Shown: positions 18,341-28,100 of the stretch, in pieces | Layout of the letters: each line of letters opens with the position of its first letter | Position numbering within the stretch: position 1 is the stretch's first letter | DNA from: Pilasporangium apinafurcum | Taxonomy: Eukaryota; Oomycota; Peronosporomycetes; Pythiales; Pythiaceae | Direction: 5' to 3' | Assembly: GCA_001600495.1 (NCBI GenBank) | Contig: BCKE01000064.1 | Location: 123,403 to 187,402 of the forward strand | DNA length: 64,000 nucleotides | Made by a program: the position numbers and the translations under genes | The notes under the pieces: model-generated | What the model was told of the DNA's origin: nothing | Databases searched by the model: none | Seen by the model: only the letters and a program-made list of their open reading frames with translations

Positions 18341-21001
18341 ATGACAACGAGCGTACCAGTTGACCATGTACCGCTTCGAGCACTCGGGTCTAAAACAGCG
18401 ATCCCTTCACAACGCCAACGAGTACTGCAACTTCCGAACGAACTCGCCACGGTGCTCCGACCCCGTACTTGCCCAACGCTGACCCCACAATTCCACTGGA
18501 ACTTGAACACTAACGCCATTGAGTCGTTAACAAAGGAAGAATTGGTACAGCTGTACCATTTCTTCCGCTTTTACGATTCCTCTGGAGTTCATGATACGCT
18601 GCCAGCAATCCATTGCTATCGATTCGTGCAGCTTCTGCGGGATGCGCACCTCTTGCGTTCGTCTGAGAGTAATAAGGAAAAAAAGAGCACATTTTCTGGA
18701 TGTTTAGCGACTATCGATGATGAGGACGATCTGAATTCAGAAGAGCTCACAGTTGCCATTGTAGAAAAAATCTTTGCTCAGGCTGTAATGGGCAAACTTC
18801 GCTTGTATTTGGACGCTGAGGGTCAACCTGCACTGACGTTCCATCCCTTTTGTGGGGCATTACTGAATTGCGCGCTGATTAAGTATCCGAGGTATCGTTC
18901 GCAACCAGAATCAGCGATCAAAACGCTGATCAAACACCTTTTTGAATCCAAAGCTGCAAATGACACCGCCTTAGAGGTACAACCCAAGAAAGGAATTTTG
19001 CAGCACTTCCCATCATACAGTCATGCTACTTCGTGGTGCCTAGCAGAACTCTACAGTCCCGTGCGTACAGCAACATCGACCGAAGCTGAAACGGTGAATG
19101 ACGATTTTCGTCAACTCAAACCTTTCCAAGAGGTGATTGCCGCACTTTCGATTAGTAAAGTTCACGACGCTCAGCAGCTGGAACGATCAGCGCAGCTTTA
19201 CACAATCCCAAAAGAGCTGGCACTTCACTTTAAGTCGGAGATGCTGCAACTTTTGACCGAGCGGTTCCAAATGTTTGATGTTTTTAACCGAGGTGCACTG
19301 CCGAGACAAGAGATCTTCCCATTGTTGTCCGGTGTTGCGAAAAAACTCGAAATCACAGACGTATACGAAGTGATGAAAGTGCTGCTCCTCAGTGACGGAG
19401 ACGTCGCTCCATCTGCACAAGCACAACAACCTCCTCCAGCACGGACGGATATTACTTTCTTCCAGCTCGTCGAGGCTCTGTATATTTGTCGAAGATCTCG
19501 AATATCGGGAAGTATTAGTGGAAATGGAGGGCATGGGATTTCAACTAGAAAAGCCGGTGCTTCTGCACCAGGACCTATGTCATCACCTGGAAATGATGAG
19601 GAAGTTTCGGACGCTAATATAGTTGGACAGGACAACGCTTCCCATGAAGAAGCGGCAGCCGCTACCAAAAAATTATCAAAGAGATTCAATGGAAAATCAA
19701 AAGCACATGGAATTACACAGCAACCACAGGGTCATTCAGGACAAAAACAGCCATCCAAATCGCATCACAAGTTAAACCTTCAATATCATTCGCCCAGCAA
19801 GAAAACACTTCCAGTAACTGGAAAGAAGCTATTCAAAGATTCTCATGGTCCAACCTTACAGCGAAGACTGTCCTCTTCCTCCTCGGTCAACGATGAAATC
19901 ATAGATATACCACGTCCCTCTCCGACTGGACATTGCCTTTCACAGCTACGAAGTAGTGATATAAACGCCGATGAACTGCAAACTGCATTTGTCTCATCAA
20001 ACACACTTACACCTGCCAAGAGCCACTACGGAGATGATAACAGCTCACGTGCAAGCCCAAGCAGCACATCATATTATACTATGGATGGAGATAAGCAATC
20101 GCTTAATTACTTGCAATCAAGAAAAAACCTTTGTAATGCAGTAACATCGTCAATGCCGCCTACAACATCCAATCCAACCACAACAAGTCCGACTGCTGAA
20201 GTCACGTCAGCCATGGACGCATCAGAGGCAACTACGACTTCCTCATTAACTGCAACTACTTCCTCTGCAACATCGTTTACAGTCTTCATGCTGCTCGGAG
20301 GCGACCACGATGGAGCCATCTGCTATGTGGCGACACTTACTCTTCCGCAACGACATCTAGTAGAATCCAATGGGACATACTATCAGAATCAGTCTCATGA
20401 GATGTCGGATCCAGTGATGGTTCTTCCCATTCAAAGTACACCTGAAAACGCGTTATTGAAGCTGAAGAAACTCATTCGCCTCAAACAACAGCAAGGGTTT
20501 GTGCTTTGGCCAGAGAATCAATCAGAGCGCATCGACAACTTTCTAGTCAAACTACAACAGAATCGACCACGATATGCAATTCCATTCCCAGAAGCAAAAC
20601 GCTTGCATCATGCATCGCCTTCAAAAGGATCAATAACGTCGCAACCAGAGATAATTGAACATCACCATAAAATTCCTGACCTCCGATCACTGAATCGTGC
20701 AAGCACATGCGTGCGACAACAGTCTGCCTCAGATTTGCTAGTTGGTCTGAGTGATTCACTGTTGCAAAAGCAATTGAAGATCCAAAAGCGACTGGCTCTG
20801 ACAGAGTCTTCTAGCGTCAGCCACATTGATAATGCTTCTCATCTGTCAATGCGGGTAGTGGACTCATTCTTACCAGAGAATTACCACCACCTGCTCGCTC
20901 AATGGCAAGTATCTCAAGAAGGTGATGCTTCTTGGATCCACTTCCTTCAGCCTGTCCGGAATGGCGTCCACTTGAAACCACTTCATAATCCATCGTCTTG
21001 A
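18341..21001 (+). CDS. Large protein with p25/EF-hand-like modules, unknown function
   Basis: A single-exon gene for 886 residues. The N-terminal ~45-200 contains helical modules (LVQLYHFFRFYDSSG; later VEKIFAQAV and LTFHPFCGALLNCA) resembling p25-alpha/calcium-binding-like repeats seen in protist cytoskeletal proteins. Residues ~300-385 look like degenerate EF-hands (RFQMFDVFNRGALPRQE, ITFFQLVEALYI) with poor calcium loops. The middle (400-640) is low-complexity and Ser/Thr-rich, and the C-terminal ~640-886 is a separate globular part of unknown kind. The ATG at 18341 is clear. The domain resemblance is weak, so no role is assigned; a cytoskeletal or flagellar role is possible. Confidence 0.8.
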   Translation: MTTSVPVDHVPLRALGSKTAIPSQRQRVLQLPNELATVLRPRTCPTLTPQFHWNLNTNAIESLTKEELVQLYHFFRFYDSSGVHDTLPAIHCYRFVQLLRDAHLLRSSESNKEKKSTFSGCLATIDDEDDLNSEELTVAIVEKIFAQAVMGKLRLYLDAEGQPALTFHPFCGALLNCALIKYPRYRSQPESAIKTLIKHLFESKAANDTALEVQPKKGILQHFPSYSHATSWCLAELYSPVRTATSTEAETVNDDFRQLKPFQEVIAALSISKVHDAQQLERSAQLYTIPKELALHFKSEMLQLLTERFQMFDVFNRGALPRQEIFPLLSGVAKKLEITDVYEVMKVLLLSDGDVAPSAQAQQPPPARTDITFFQLVEALYICRRSRISGSISGNGGHGISTRKAGASAPGPMSSPGNDEEVSDANIVGQDNASHEEAAAATKKLSKRFNGKSKAHGITQQPQGHSGQKQPSKSHHKLNLQYHSPSKKTLPVTGKKLFKDSHGPTLQRRLSSSSSVNDEIIDIPRPSPTGHCLSQLRSSDINADELQTAFVSSNTLTPAKSHYGDDNSSRASPSSTSYYTMDGDKQSLNYLQSRKNLCNAVTSSMPPTTSNPTTTSPTAEVTSAMDASEATTTSSLTATTSSATSFTVFMLLGGDHDGAICYVATLTLPQRHLVESNGTYYQNQSHEMSDPVMVLPIQSTPENALLKLKKLIRLKQQQGFVLWPENQSERIDNFLVKLQQNRPRYAIPFPEAKRLHHASPSKGSITSQPEIIEHHHKIPDLRSLNRASTCVRQQSASDLLVGLSDSLLQKQLKIQKRLALTESSSVSHIDNASHLSMRVVDSFLPENYHHLLAQWQVSQEGDASWIHFLQPVRNGVHLKPLHNPSS

Positions 21002-21290
21002 AGAATTACAATACAGTCAGTTGTCATTTTGTGCAATTAAAGTCATACTACACTAAGTGTCTTCGTTGCAAAGCACTTCGGTAGTTGATATAAATCGTGC
21101 TACGGGGCGATTGTTTGAGCGATAGCTAATCTATAAGAAAGAAGAGGTGCATATGTGCGTCCTGAAATGACATTGAATGTCCAAAATATTCGTGAAATGG
21201 GAATTTTCTGTCTGAGGATCATAAACCCACAGTTCCTCACGCGGAAGTACATGTGTGGTTGATATATTAGGTGTTTTTTTTCGCTCGATT

Positions 21291-22042
21291 TTACTCTGCT
21301 TTGACTCCTTTCTGGCATACGTAGATGTAATGGACGGCATTGGCGTCCGCTTCTGAGACTTGCACGGCACTCACCGTAGGTTTCGGCACTGTGTGGACCG
21401 TGACTTTCCACTGCAGTTCCTTGTTTTCCAAATAGCTCAATCGATTGTCGGGCACGCCATAGGAGACAATAAAGTACACGCCATTCGGTTTCAACGTGCG
21501 ATGGATCTCCTGACACATCTTGGCAACATTCGCTGTCGACCCTTCACCACAAAGAATGGAATCCATAGTGCCTTTATCCACGACAGCGTCAAATGTCTCG
21601 TCGGCAAATTCCAACGAGCAAACGTTCATCTTTTGCCATTGCATCTGCTCAATGCGGTCCTCATATTTTGCCGCCATTTGCTTCACAACAATCTCGGAAA
21701 TGTCAATGTTTATGATCTTTTGGTAGCCGTCATTGATCATTTCTTCCGACAATCGCGAGTTGCCTGCGCCAGACATCAGAACGTTGTCCGTTTTCTTTAC
21801 ATACTGATTAAGCAATTCCTTTAGGCCACCGTAGCGTTGGTACCAATCAAACTGCTCGGAATCCCTATGAACAAATACCCAAGCCCGCATCGACAGTGAG
21901 AATACAAAGCATCATTTTATTTATAAGATCTACCGCGCCAGATCATATGCAAGCAGCATGAACTGATAGCGGAAAGCGCGAAGAAGATGACGTACTTGGT
22001 GTAGCGTTCGTCCCAGTAGGTAGCCTTGCCGTATTGAGCCAT
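21291..22042 (-). CDS. SAM methyltransferase, EEF1A-KMT4/METTL13-like
   Basis: Two exons: 22042-21996 (47 bases, ATG at 22042) and 21864-21291, joined over a 131-bp GT-AG intron to give 206 residues. The join creates YWDERYTK-DSEQFDWYQRY, the typical start of this family. The SAM-binding glycine motif is SGAGNSRLSE (residues ~45-55), the acidic loop is IINIDIS, and the family's DKGT-D signature is present as VDKGTMDSILCG. Relatives methylate a lysine of translation elongation factor 1A. The intron placement is supported by frame, splice sites and family match. The gene is convergent with the preceding one (289 bases between stops). Confidence 0.88.
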
Positions 22043-22469
22043 GTTTCCCTTTTGTGATGGTTTCTTTCTTGTTTTTGTCTTCCGTTTCGCTTGCTTTCGA
22101 AAATGGGCAACATGGAAAGATTGGGGGGTGAGCAAGCCGCGTCTCCTGGTAAATTGCACTACATACTGTAGAATATCGATAAAGTAATTTTGGTAAACCT
22201 TCTAGATATGTATATTTAATAATATAATATGTAAACATAATTTGATTATACACTTATTCAAATCATTGAAGTATTTATAGTATACTTTAACAAACTAGCT
22301 TGAAAAACCTGACAAAATTCATTTGTGGAATCTCCAATCAAGGTTATTTATCTTGAGGTTATAGGTTAAATGCTAAAGAGTGCAATTTTAATTAGTTAAC
22401 CATAGCTTTTTAACATTATGGTTTTTGGCACTTCCTCCGTCATTTATTCGTGTATATATACTTAATTAG
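22043..22469. other. AT-rich intergenic region
   Basis: Very AT-rich, especially 22180-22440, with no coding frame. It contains the upstream region of the methyltransferase gene and the left border of the Fanzor-type relic. Confidence 0.5.
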
Positions 22470-22489
22470 TGTCATTTGTTTTTGTAAGT

Positions 22490-22630
22490 GACGCTCCACT
22501 GTATCACAGTTATATCACCAACTAGGTTGCTCCAACTCGCTTCGCGAGTTGCGCCTACCAAGTGGCTACACCTAGAATACGGGCTGTACCGTGTGAGCAG
22601 GTTCAAGTCCAAAGACCCCGAGCTCACGCT
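22490..22630 (-). ncRNA. Candidate guide-RNA (omega/fRNA) scaffold relic
   Basis: This region directly follows the nuclease fragment and can fold into three hairpins. One pairs 22593-22598 (GTGAGC) with 22622-22627 (GCTCAC), extendable by two pairs. One pairs 22533-22540 (CAACTCGC) with 22544-22551 in a perfect 8-bp stem with a 3-base loop. One pairs 22498-22502 (ACTGT) with 22506-22510. The position and structure match the guide-RNA region at the right end of TnpB-type elements. Expression and function are unproven. Confidence 0.4.
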
Positions 22631-22657
22631 TTTTTTGCGCTTCTACGACTCACTTGA

Positions 22658-22885
22658 TTATCGTTGCAAGTACTCTGGTCTTGCTCGATTGTTGAAAAGT
22701 TCTGTCGTCACACGGATAATGTTCAGCGAAGCGTTCACATCGCGATCCCAAAACGTCTTGCATTCACTGGATTCACAGTGCAAAACGAATCGAGATTCAA
22801 TTGTGCCATCGGGAACGCCGTTGATCATTTGGTGATGAATTGTCGAATGACATACCAGTAAAAAAATTTCCCATACTGGTTGCAA
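22658..22885 (-). pseudogene. TnpB/Fanzor nuclease C-terminal fragment
   Basis: The frame holds a split zinc ribbon: one half is represented by the Cys in LVCHSTIHHQ, the other is the pair in HCESSECKTF. Immediately after comes WDRDVNASLNI, the RuvC-III block with its catalytic-type Asp and the NAxxNI signature of TnpB/Fanzor proteins. The C-terminus RARPEYLQR resembles ends of eukaryotic IS607-linked nucleases. The body with RuvC-I and RuvC-II is absent, so this is a fragment. The zinc ribbon and RuvC-III are better preserved than in the 4.4-kb relic. Confidence 0.75.
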
Positions 22886-23070
22886 AGAGACACTTACAGT
22901 TGGTTATACTGAAAATAAGATTTCGAGGTAATTCGTTTGTCAGGTTTTCTAGTCAGTATGACAGGTTTGGCCAGACGGACAAAATGGAATCTCATACGTT
23001 TTCCGTACCGACGGACAGCTTGCGAAAATAAGATGAAAGGGATGATTTCTGCACTTTTTCTTGGTTCCTA

Positions 23071-24635
23071 TCATTTCATTTGGCTGTTGCGAATATGCGT
23101 CGATGAGATATCATTGCGGAACTCACTTTCCTCTAAAGGCAGGAAAAGATGTCGCAGAACTGCAGGAACATCATTTTCCACAACATCCCTCGCACTAATG
23201 TATCGACCGCCCTGTTTATCGTCGACACGCCCTGCCACGACAAACATGCACCCATTTTGTGCCATTTCGTGCAACGTCAGTACCATCTTGTGCTCATCCA
23301 TGCCATAGTACTTTTTGTCCACAATTCGAACTGCTGTGTCTGCGCCAATGACAAATGTACATCCTTTCAGGATCACTGCTTTTTGGGAGAACAATGGTGC
23401 ATTCGTCACAATCACTGGCCATTCACCGAGACCAACTTGACTCTGGGGGCCAAATTGATCCACACGGTCTAAAACTGTTGCTGATGATATCGCGCCTTTA
23501 TCAGCATTTGCGACCGCGATCTCAAACGCGATCGGCAGGTCTGCGCCTAGGCGCTCTTTGACCAATTTCTGAGCCGCAAGCGCCAGGCTAACATGACCCT
23601 GATGCAATGGATTAAATGACCCAGAGAGGACTAGTCCACGGAAATCCAAATCTCTGACAATTGTTACACGATCACTTTCACCTTCGTGGTGAGCAGTACT
23701 TGACGGCGAGAGAAAGCTGAGACTGAACAACTCATCTGTGGCTGGAATAATCCCGTTTATATACTCGGTAGTATCATCCTTCAGTGCTGTCACACTGGTT
23801 ACCGAGTCGGCTGGATCTTGATCAGAAATTAACATCTTATGCAGTGCAGTGCAGCCTTCGGGGTCTACTTCCGCAGACTTGGCTAACAAATAAACCAGCC
23901 ATACACTCACAATATGATCTTCCTCTATAACACACACCAGAACAAAAAAATGTCCATGAGATTCAATTTACCCGTCCATTTAACGCGCAAATCCTTACCA
24001 CTTCTTGTCCTTCCCTTCGTTTTACTGAGATCCAGATGTAATGTCTCACATTGGGGAGTCAGCATTCCTGCAGGCGAGAATTGCGCACGGCATACTGACA
24101 AAAAGCACTGATGTGGCCCTTGCTTCACGTAATTCGTCGCCAAACCCGCTGTACATCCAATCCCAATCGTCGTACGAAAACGCTCCAGTGTCTTTGCAAT
24201 TGACTCAGATGAGTTTGTGTCGCTGACTTCACTCTCACGACGACTGAGCTCAAGTGCTTGCTTCCATGCTGAAACAGCCATTTGTTCCGCCATTTCTACC
24301 GAGCAGAATTTTGTTGGAAATTTTGAACGAGAGATTGAAGTCACTGCATACACATTGTCGCAATAAAATCGATTAATACTGCCACCTCTCACTATGAAAC
24401 GTCCATACAATGTTCATGTAGAAATACCTGCTTTCGGGTCCTGCAGGTATTGCGCAAGACTCGAACGAGCGTACGGCACCGAATATTGGAGCATCGTTGA
24501 GGAACTTCCAGCACGGAAGAGCAGCTCTGCAGCCGATGTACCACCTCCAGTAACCGCCACCACCACTTTTACATGAGGCTCACGCGTATAGACAGCAGTT
24601 AACAGCCGATCGATAAGTGCTGTCTTGGATGCCAT
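23071..24635 (-). CDS. CinA-like / NMN-type nucleotidyltransferase fusion
   Basis: Three exons, 24635-24428, 24343-23999 and 23924-23071, with introns of 84 and 74 bp, give 468 residues. The N-terminal half resembles the CinA/nicotinamide-nucleotide amidase domain (VTGGGTSAAELLF, FCSVEMAEQMA, GIGCTAGLAT). The C-terminal half (~235-468) is a nucleotidyltransferase with the SGSFNPLHQGH active-site motif and a final ISSTHIR motif typical of NMN adenylyltransferases. A similar fusion is known in plants (the At2g01220 type). A role in NAD-related nucleotide metabolism is likely; the exact substrate is not. Splice joins keep frame and complete both domains. The gene is divergent from the ferlin-like gene. 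Confidence 0.87.
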
Positions 24636-25144
24636 GAGGATCTCTTCACAGCTGATAGTACCCAACCACAAGTCGTGTAAACACGTATTGATGCGAGCCT
24701 TTTACTTATTTGAGATATTGAGAGCGTCATTAAGTATACAAAAGCCTACTGTACCCTTTCGTTGCAGTTTTTGTGCACTGGCTAACTTGCAAAATCACCA
24801 GCTGTCGAGGTGCAAAAATCAGCTTCTGGGTTTATCATATACATTTTTGATTGGCTATAATTATTTAAAATGATTTGATTGGTTATAAAGAAGGAAGCAA
24901 TTTACCAACAATCGTCGAAAGTAGTGTTCACCACCTGAAATAGGACACCTTTGGGTGAAGTTTCGCGTGTGGCCCCCCAAATGATGTACCCACCCACCCC
25001 TTCGCTCAACATACGCAACTCACTTCCGTTCAAGCGACTTCCCCCGCACGCAAGCCGCATCTGCACGCGAAAGAATCACAAAGGAGGAAGAGACGGGAAG
25101 GATACATTTAATCGCTAAGAAAAAGACGATAGCGTGAGACTCTT
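24636..25144. other. Divergent promoter region
   Basis: 509 bases shared by two divergent genes, the CinA/nucleotidyltransferase fusion leftward and the ferlin-like gene rightward. A C-rich segment (ACCCACCCACCCC, ~24990-25003) lies nearer the ferlin-like gene. No coding frame was recognised. Confidence 0.5.
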
Positions 25145-28100
25145 ATGGCGGCACCGGGAGGCTTCCGTTTGAAGATCGTCGAGGCGCGCAACATCCTCGC
25201 GGCTGACAGCAATGGTTTCAGCGATCCTTTCGTGACGGTCACATTGCTCGATTCCAGAGGCAATGTCATCCCTGCGGGTGGCACCTACAAGACAAAAGTC
25301 ATAAAGAAGACGCTAAGTCCCCAATGGAACGAAGAGTTTATCATCGGCGACCGGCTCGACTTGCGCGTCGCGACGACACTGCGGTGTTTACTATCCGACT
25401 CGGATGGACTGTTTTCTGGGAGTGATACGTTGGGTGTTGTGGATATTCCCGTGAGCTTGTTTTTAGGGGCGTCATCGGTAGGTTTTTGTGAGTAGCTGGC
25501 GCTTGTCTTCAAGTATGTATGGCGCTTAGATTGTTTGTTTTTGCATCTTGTTGTAGCTGGACAATTGGTACCAATTGACGCGATTTGAGAAAATGAAGAA
25601 GGATGCGACGGGCGAATTGCACATCGTTATTGAAAGCTTATCACCTCCCGCTGCAGCGACTGGCGGAGGAGTGGCAGCTGGTGCGTCGTCTTCGTCGTTG
25701 ACACGAGATGCGGCTGGGGCTTCGTCGCCGCCTTCAGAGAGCGCGGCGCCCAATTTGTTGTATGTGACGTTGAAATCCGGCAAAGATCTGCTGGGGATGG
25801 ATGGTGGCGGTACGACTAGCGATCCTCTTGTCAAGCTTTCCCTTGCTGGACAAAAGCATGAATCGGCGAAGAAAGAAAAGACGTTGAAGCCTCAATGGAA
25901 CGAAAAGGTATGTATGCTTGACTGGGATCATTGCTTACATATTGCTCTGACTAACAATATGTGCTGTGATTTAGTTTGGATTCTTTGTTACTGAGCTGAC
26001 CCACACGCTCACGTTGATTGTGGAGGATTATGACACGACAATTAACGATTTCATGGGACGTGCTGATATTTCCATTAGCGACTTAAAGCCCAATGTAGAG
26101 AAGGAAATGACCGTGGAATTAGGTGACAAACGAGGCAAGAAGGACAAGAAGCAAAGAGGAACGCTTCAAATCTCCCTTCTGTGGACATACAGTATTGACG
26201 CTCGTGATATTGCGGCAAAGAAGAAAGACACGTCAGTCTTTGGCCAGTTGAAGAAGGCCATTAATATTGGCAATCCTGATGCAGATTATGACTCTAATGA
26301 CGAAGATGGTGTTGAACTCGATGAGAGTTCAACGAAGAAGAAATCTGATGAGGAGTTGAAAAAGGAAGCTGAAGATCGTGAGAAAGCACGCGCTGAAATG
26401 CTGACGGAGTTGAGCAGTTTTGAAATCAAATCTGGTGACTACATGATCCAGGTGCATGTCATTGAAGCACGTGATCTAGTGCCAAAAGACTCTACGGGAA
26501 CATCAGATCCCGTTGTGTATGTTGATGTACTGGGTGAAAAGCAGCAAACGGCGGTGAAGAAGCAAGTTCTCAATTGCGTATGGGACGATTTGCTCATTTT
26601 CCCGATGAGAAATGTCGACAAATCAGATATCGAGACTGGGTATGTCAGACTGAGTGTGATGGACGCGAATACGCTGCAGCGTGCTGAACTCATCGGTGGT
26701 GCTCAGTTTGACTTGTCGTACATTTACTCTCAGAAGAACCACCAGCTTGCGAACGTGTGGCTTGGTTTGACGGACACTTCTTCCACATTAAATCAAGGAA
26801 TCCAGGGTTACCTGCGCGCGTCAATCACAGTGGTGGGGCCAGGAGATAAACTTGTACCTCCACCATCACCATTCGGGGCAGGGAATACAGATTTGGATGG
26901 AAATGTGATCATGCCTCCTACAGTTACTCAGAATGTGAAGTTTCTTGTCGCGACAATTCATGTTGCAGAGCATTTGCCACCCATGGATTTGTCCATTGTG
27001 GGCAAAGGTGGGCTCGATGCCTACATTAAGGGTTCAATTGGAGGTAATGATCCCATTCGAACTCGAGTTCGAACGAAGAAAGGAAGACGTGATGAATTAT
27101 GCCCAACTTTTAATGAAGAATTGATGTTAGTCATTCGTGAACCATCAATGGCCGACTCAATCACGCTGGCAGTTTACGATTGGGATCAGGTAGGTTCTGA
27201 TGAACTGGTCGGTCATGTTTTCCAAAGTATCAAATATGTAAAGGCAATGGGTGGCAAAGTTCCACCTTTCTGGGCAACCATTTATGGAGCTCCGTTGCGA
27301 TTCAACAAAGTCGAAATCGGTGATTCGATGAAAATGCAAATGAACAAAACTCCCGATTTGGCTACGACTTACCGTGGACGTTTGCTTCTTAGTCTCCGCA
27401 TCATGGATAACGATAACAATCAGTTCGATGAAGTGAATCAGAAGCGTAACGTGAAGAAACTCCCACGTGATTTGTATCCACGAGAACGCATTTACAGAAT
27501 GAGGGCGCATTTTGTGTGTGGTAGCGAAATTCCGGCATTTTTGAGTCCTAAGCACTTCGGTCAAAACTCGAAAATGCAGGTTATCATGACCTGTGGGCTT
27601 AATGAACTCGCCTCGTCTCGAAGCAAAAATTTAAGTGGTGTTGTGGAATGGAACGACATGGTAGAAAGTGAGAAGATGCTATTGCCTGAAGATATCTCTC
27701 AAATTCCCGATATTTTCTTGTACTTGTGCAAAGGAGACGGAGATACACGTAAACCAGTCTGCTATCAGCGTTTTACTGCGGCAGAACTGATTGGAGACCA
27801 TGGTGGATTTAAACGGGAAGTGGAGTGGATTTCGATGAAGGAAGATCCGTCAATTGATGCATTGGATGACAACACTTTTCCTGGAAATGTATTGGGTCGC
27901 ATTGGGTTTGGCACCGAAGAGGAAGCGATCAAGACCCCATGGGATCACGAGGATTTGGCGGCTGTAAACAAGCGTGTACCGTACCAATTACGCGTTCACA
28001 TTTATCAGGGACGTAGACTTCCTCCTGCTGATTCGAATGGTTTGTTGGATCCATATCTTGTCGTGCGTTGTATGGGTGAAAAGCCGAAGGAAACTACACG

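Larger units (their letters stand above)
22470..22885 (-). mobile_element. IS607/Fanzor-type transposon right-end relic
   Basis: A minus-strand remnant consisting of the last ~75 codons of a TnpB/Fanzor-like nuclease followed by ~190 bases of hairpin-rich sequence. In TnpB-type elements the 3' end of the nuclease gene and the right end overlap the guide (omega or Fanzor) RNA scaffold, which is what the arrangement looks like here. No tnpA or nuclease body remains upstream. The limits are approximate. Confidence 0.65.

Noticed and set aside
22591-22630. GGTTCAAGTCC resembling the B box of a tRNA gene
   Set aside because: The flanking five bases do not pair to form a T arm, and no acceptor, D or anticodon arms can be built. 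It lies inside the hairpin-rich tail of the Fanzor-type relic.
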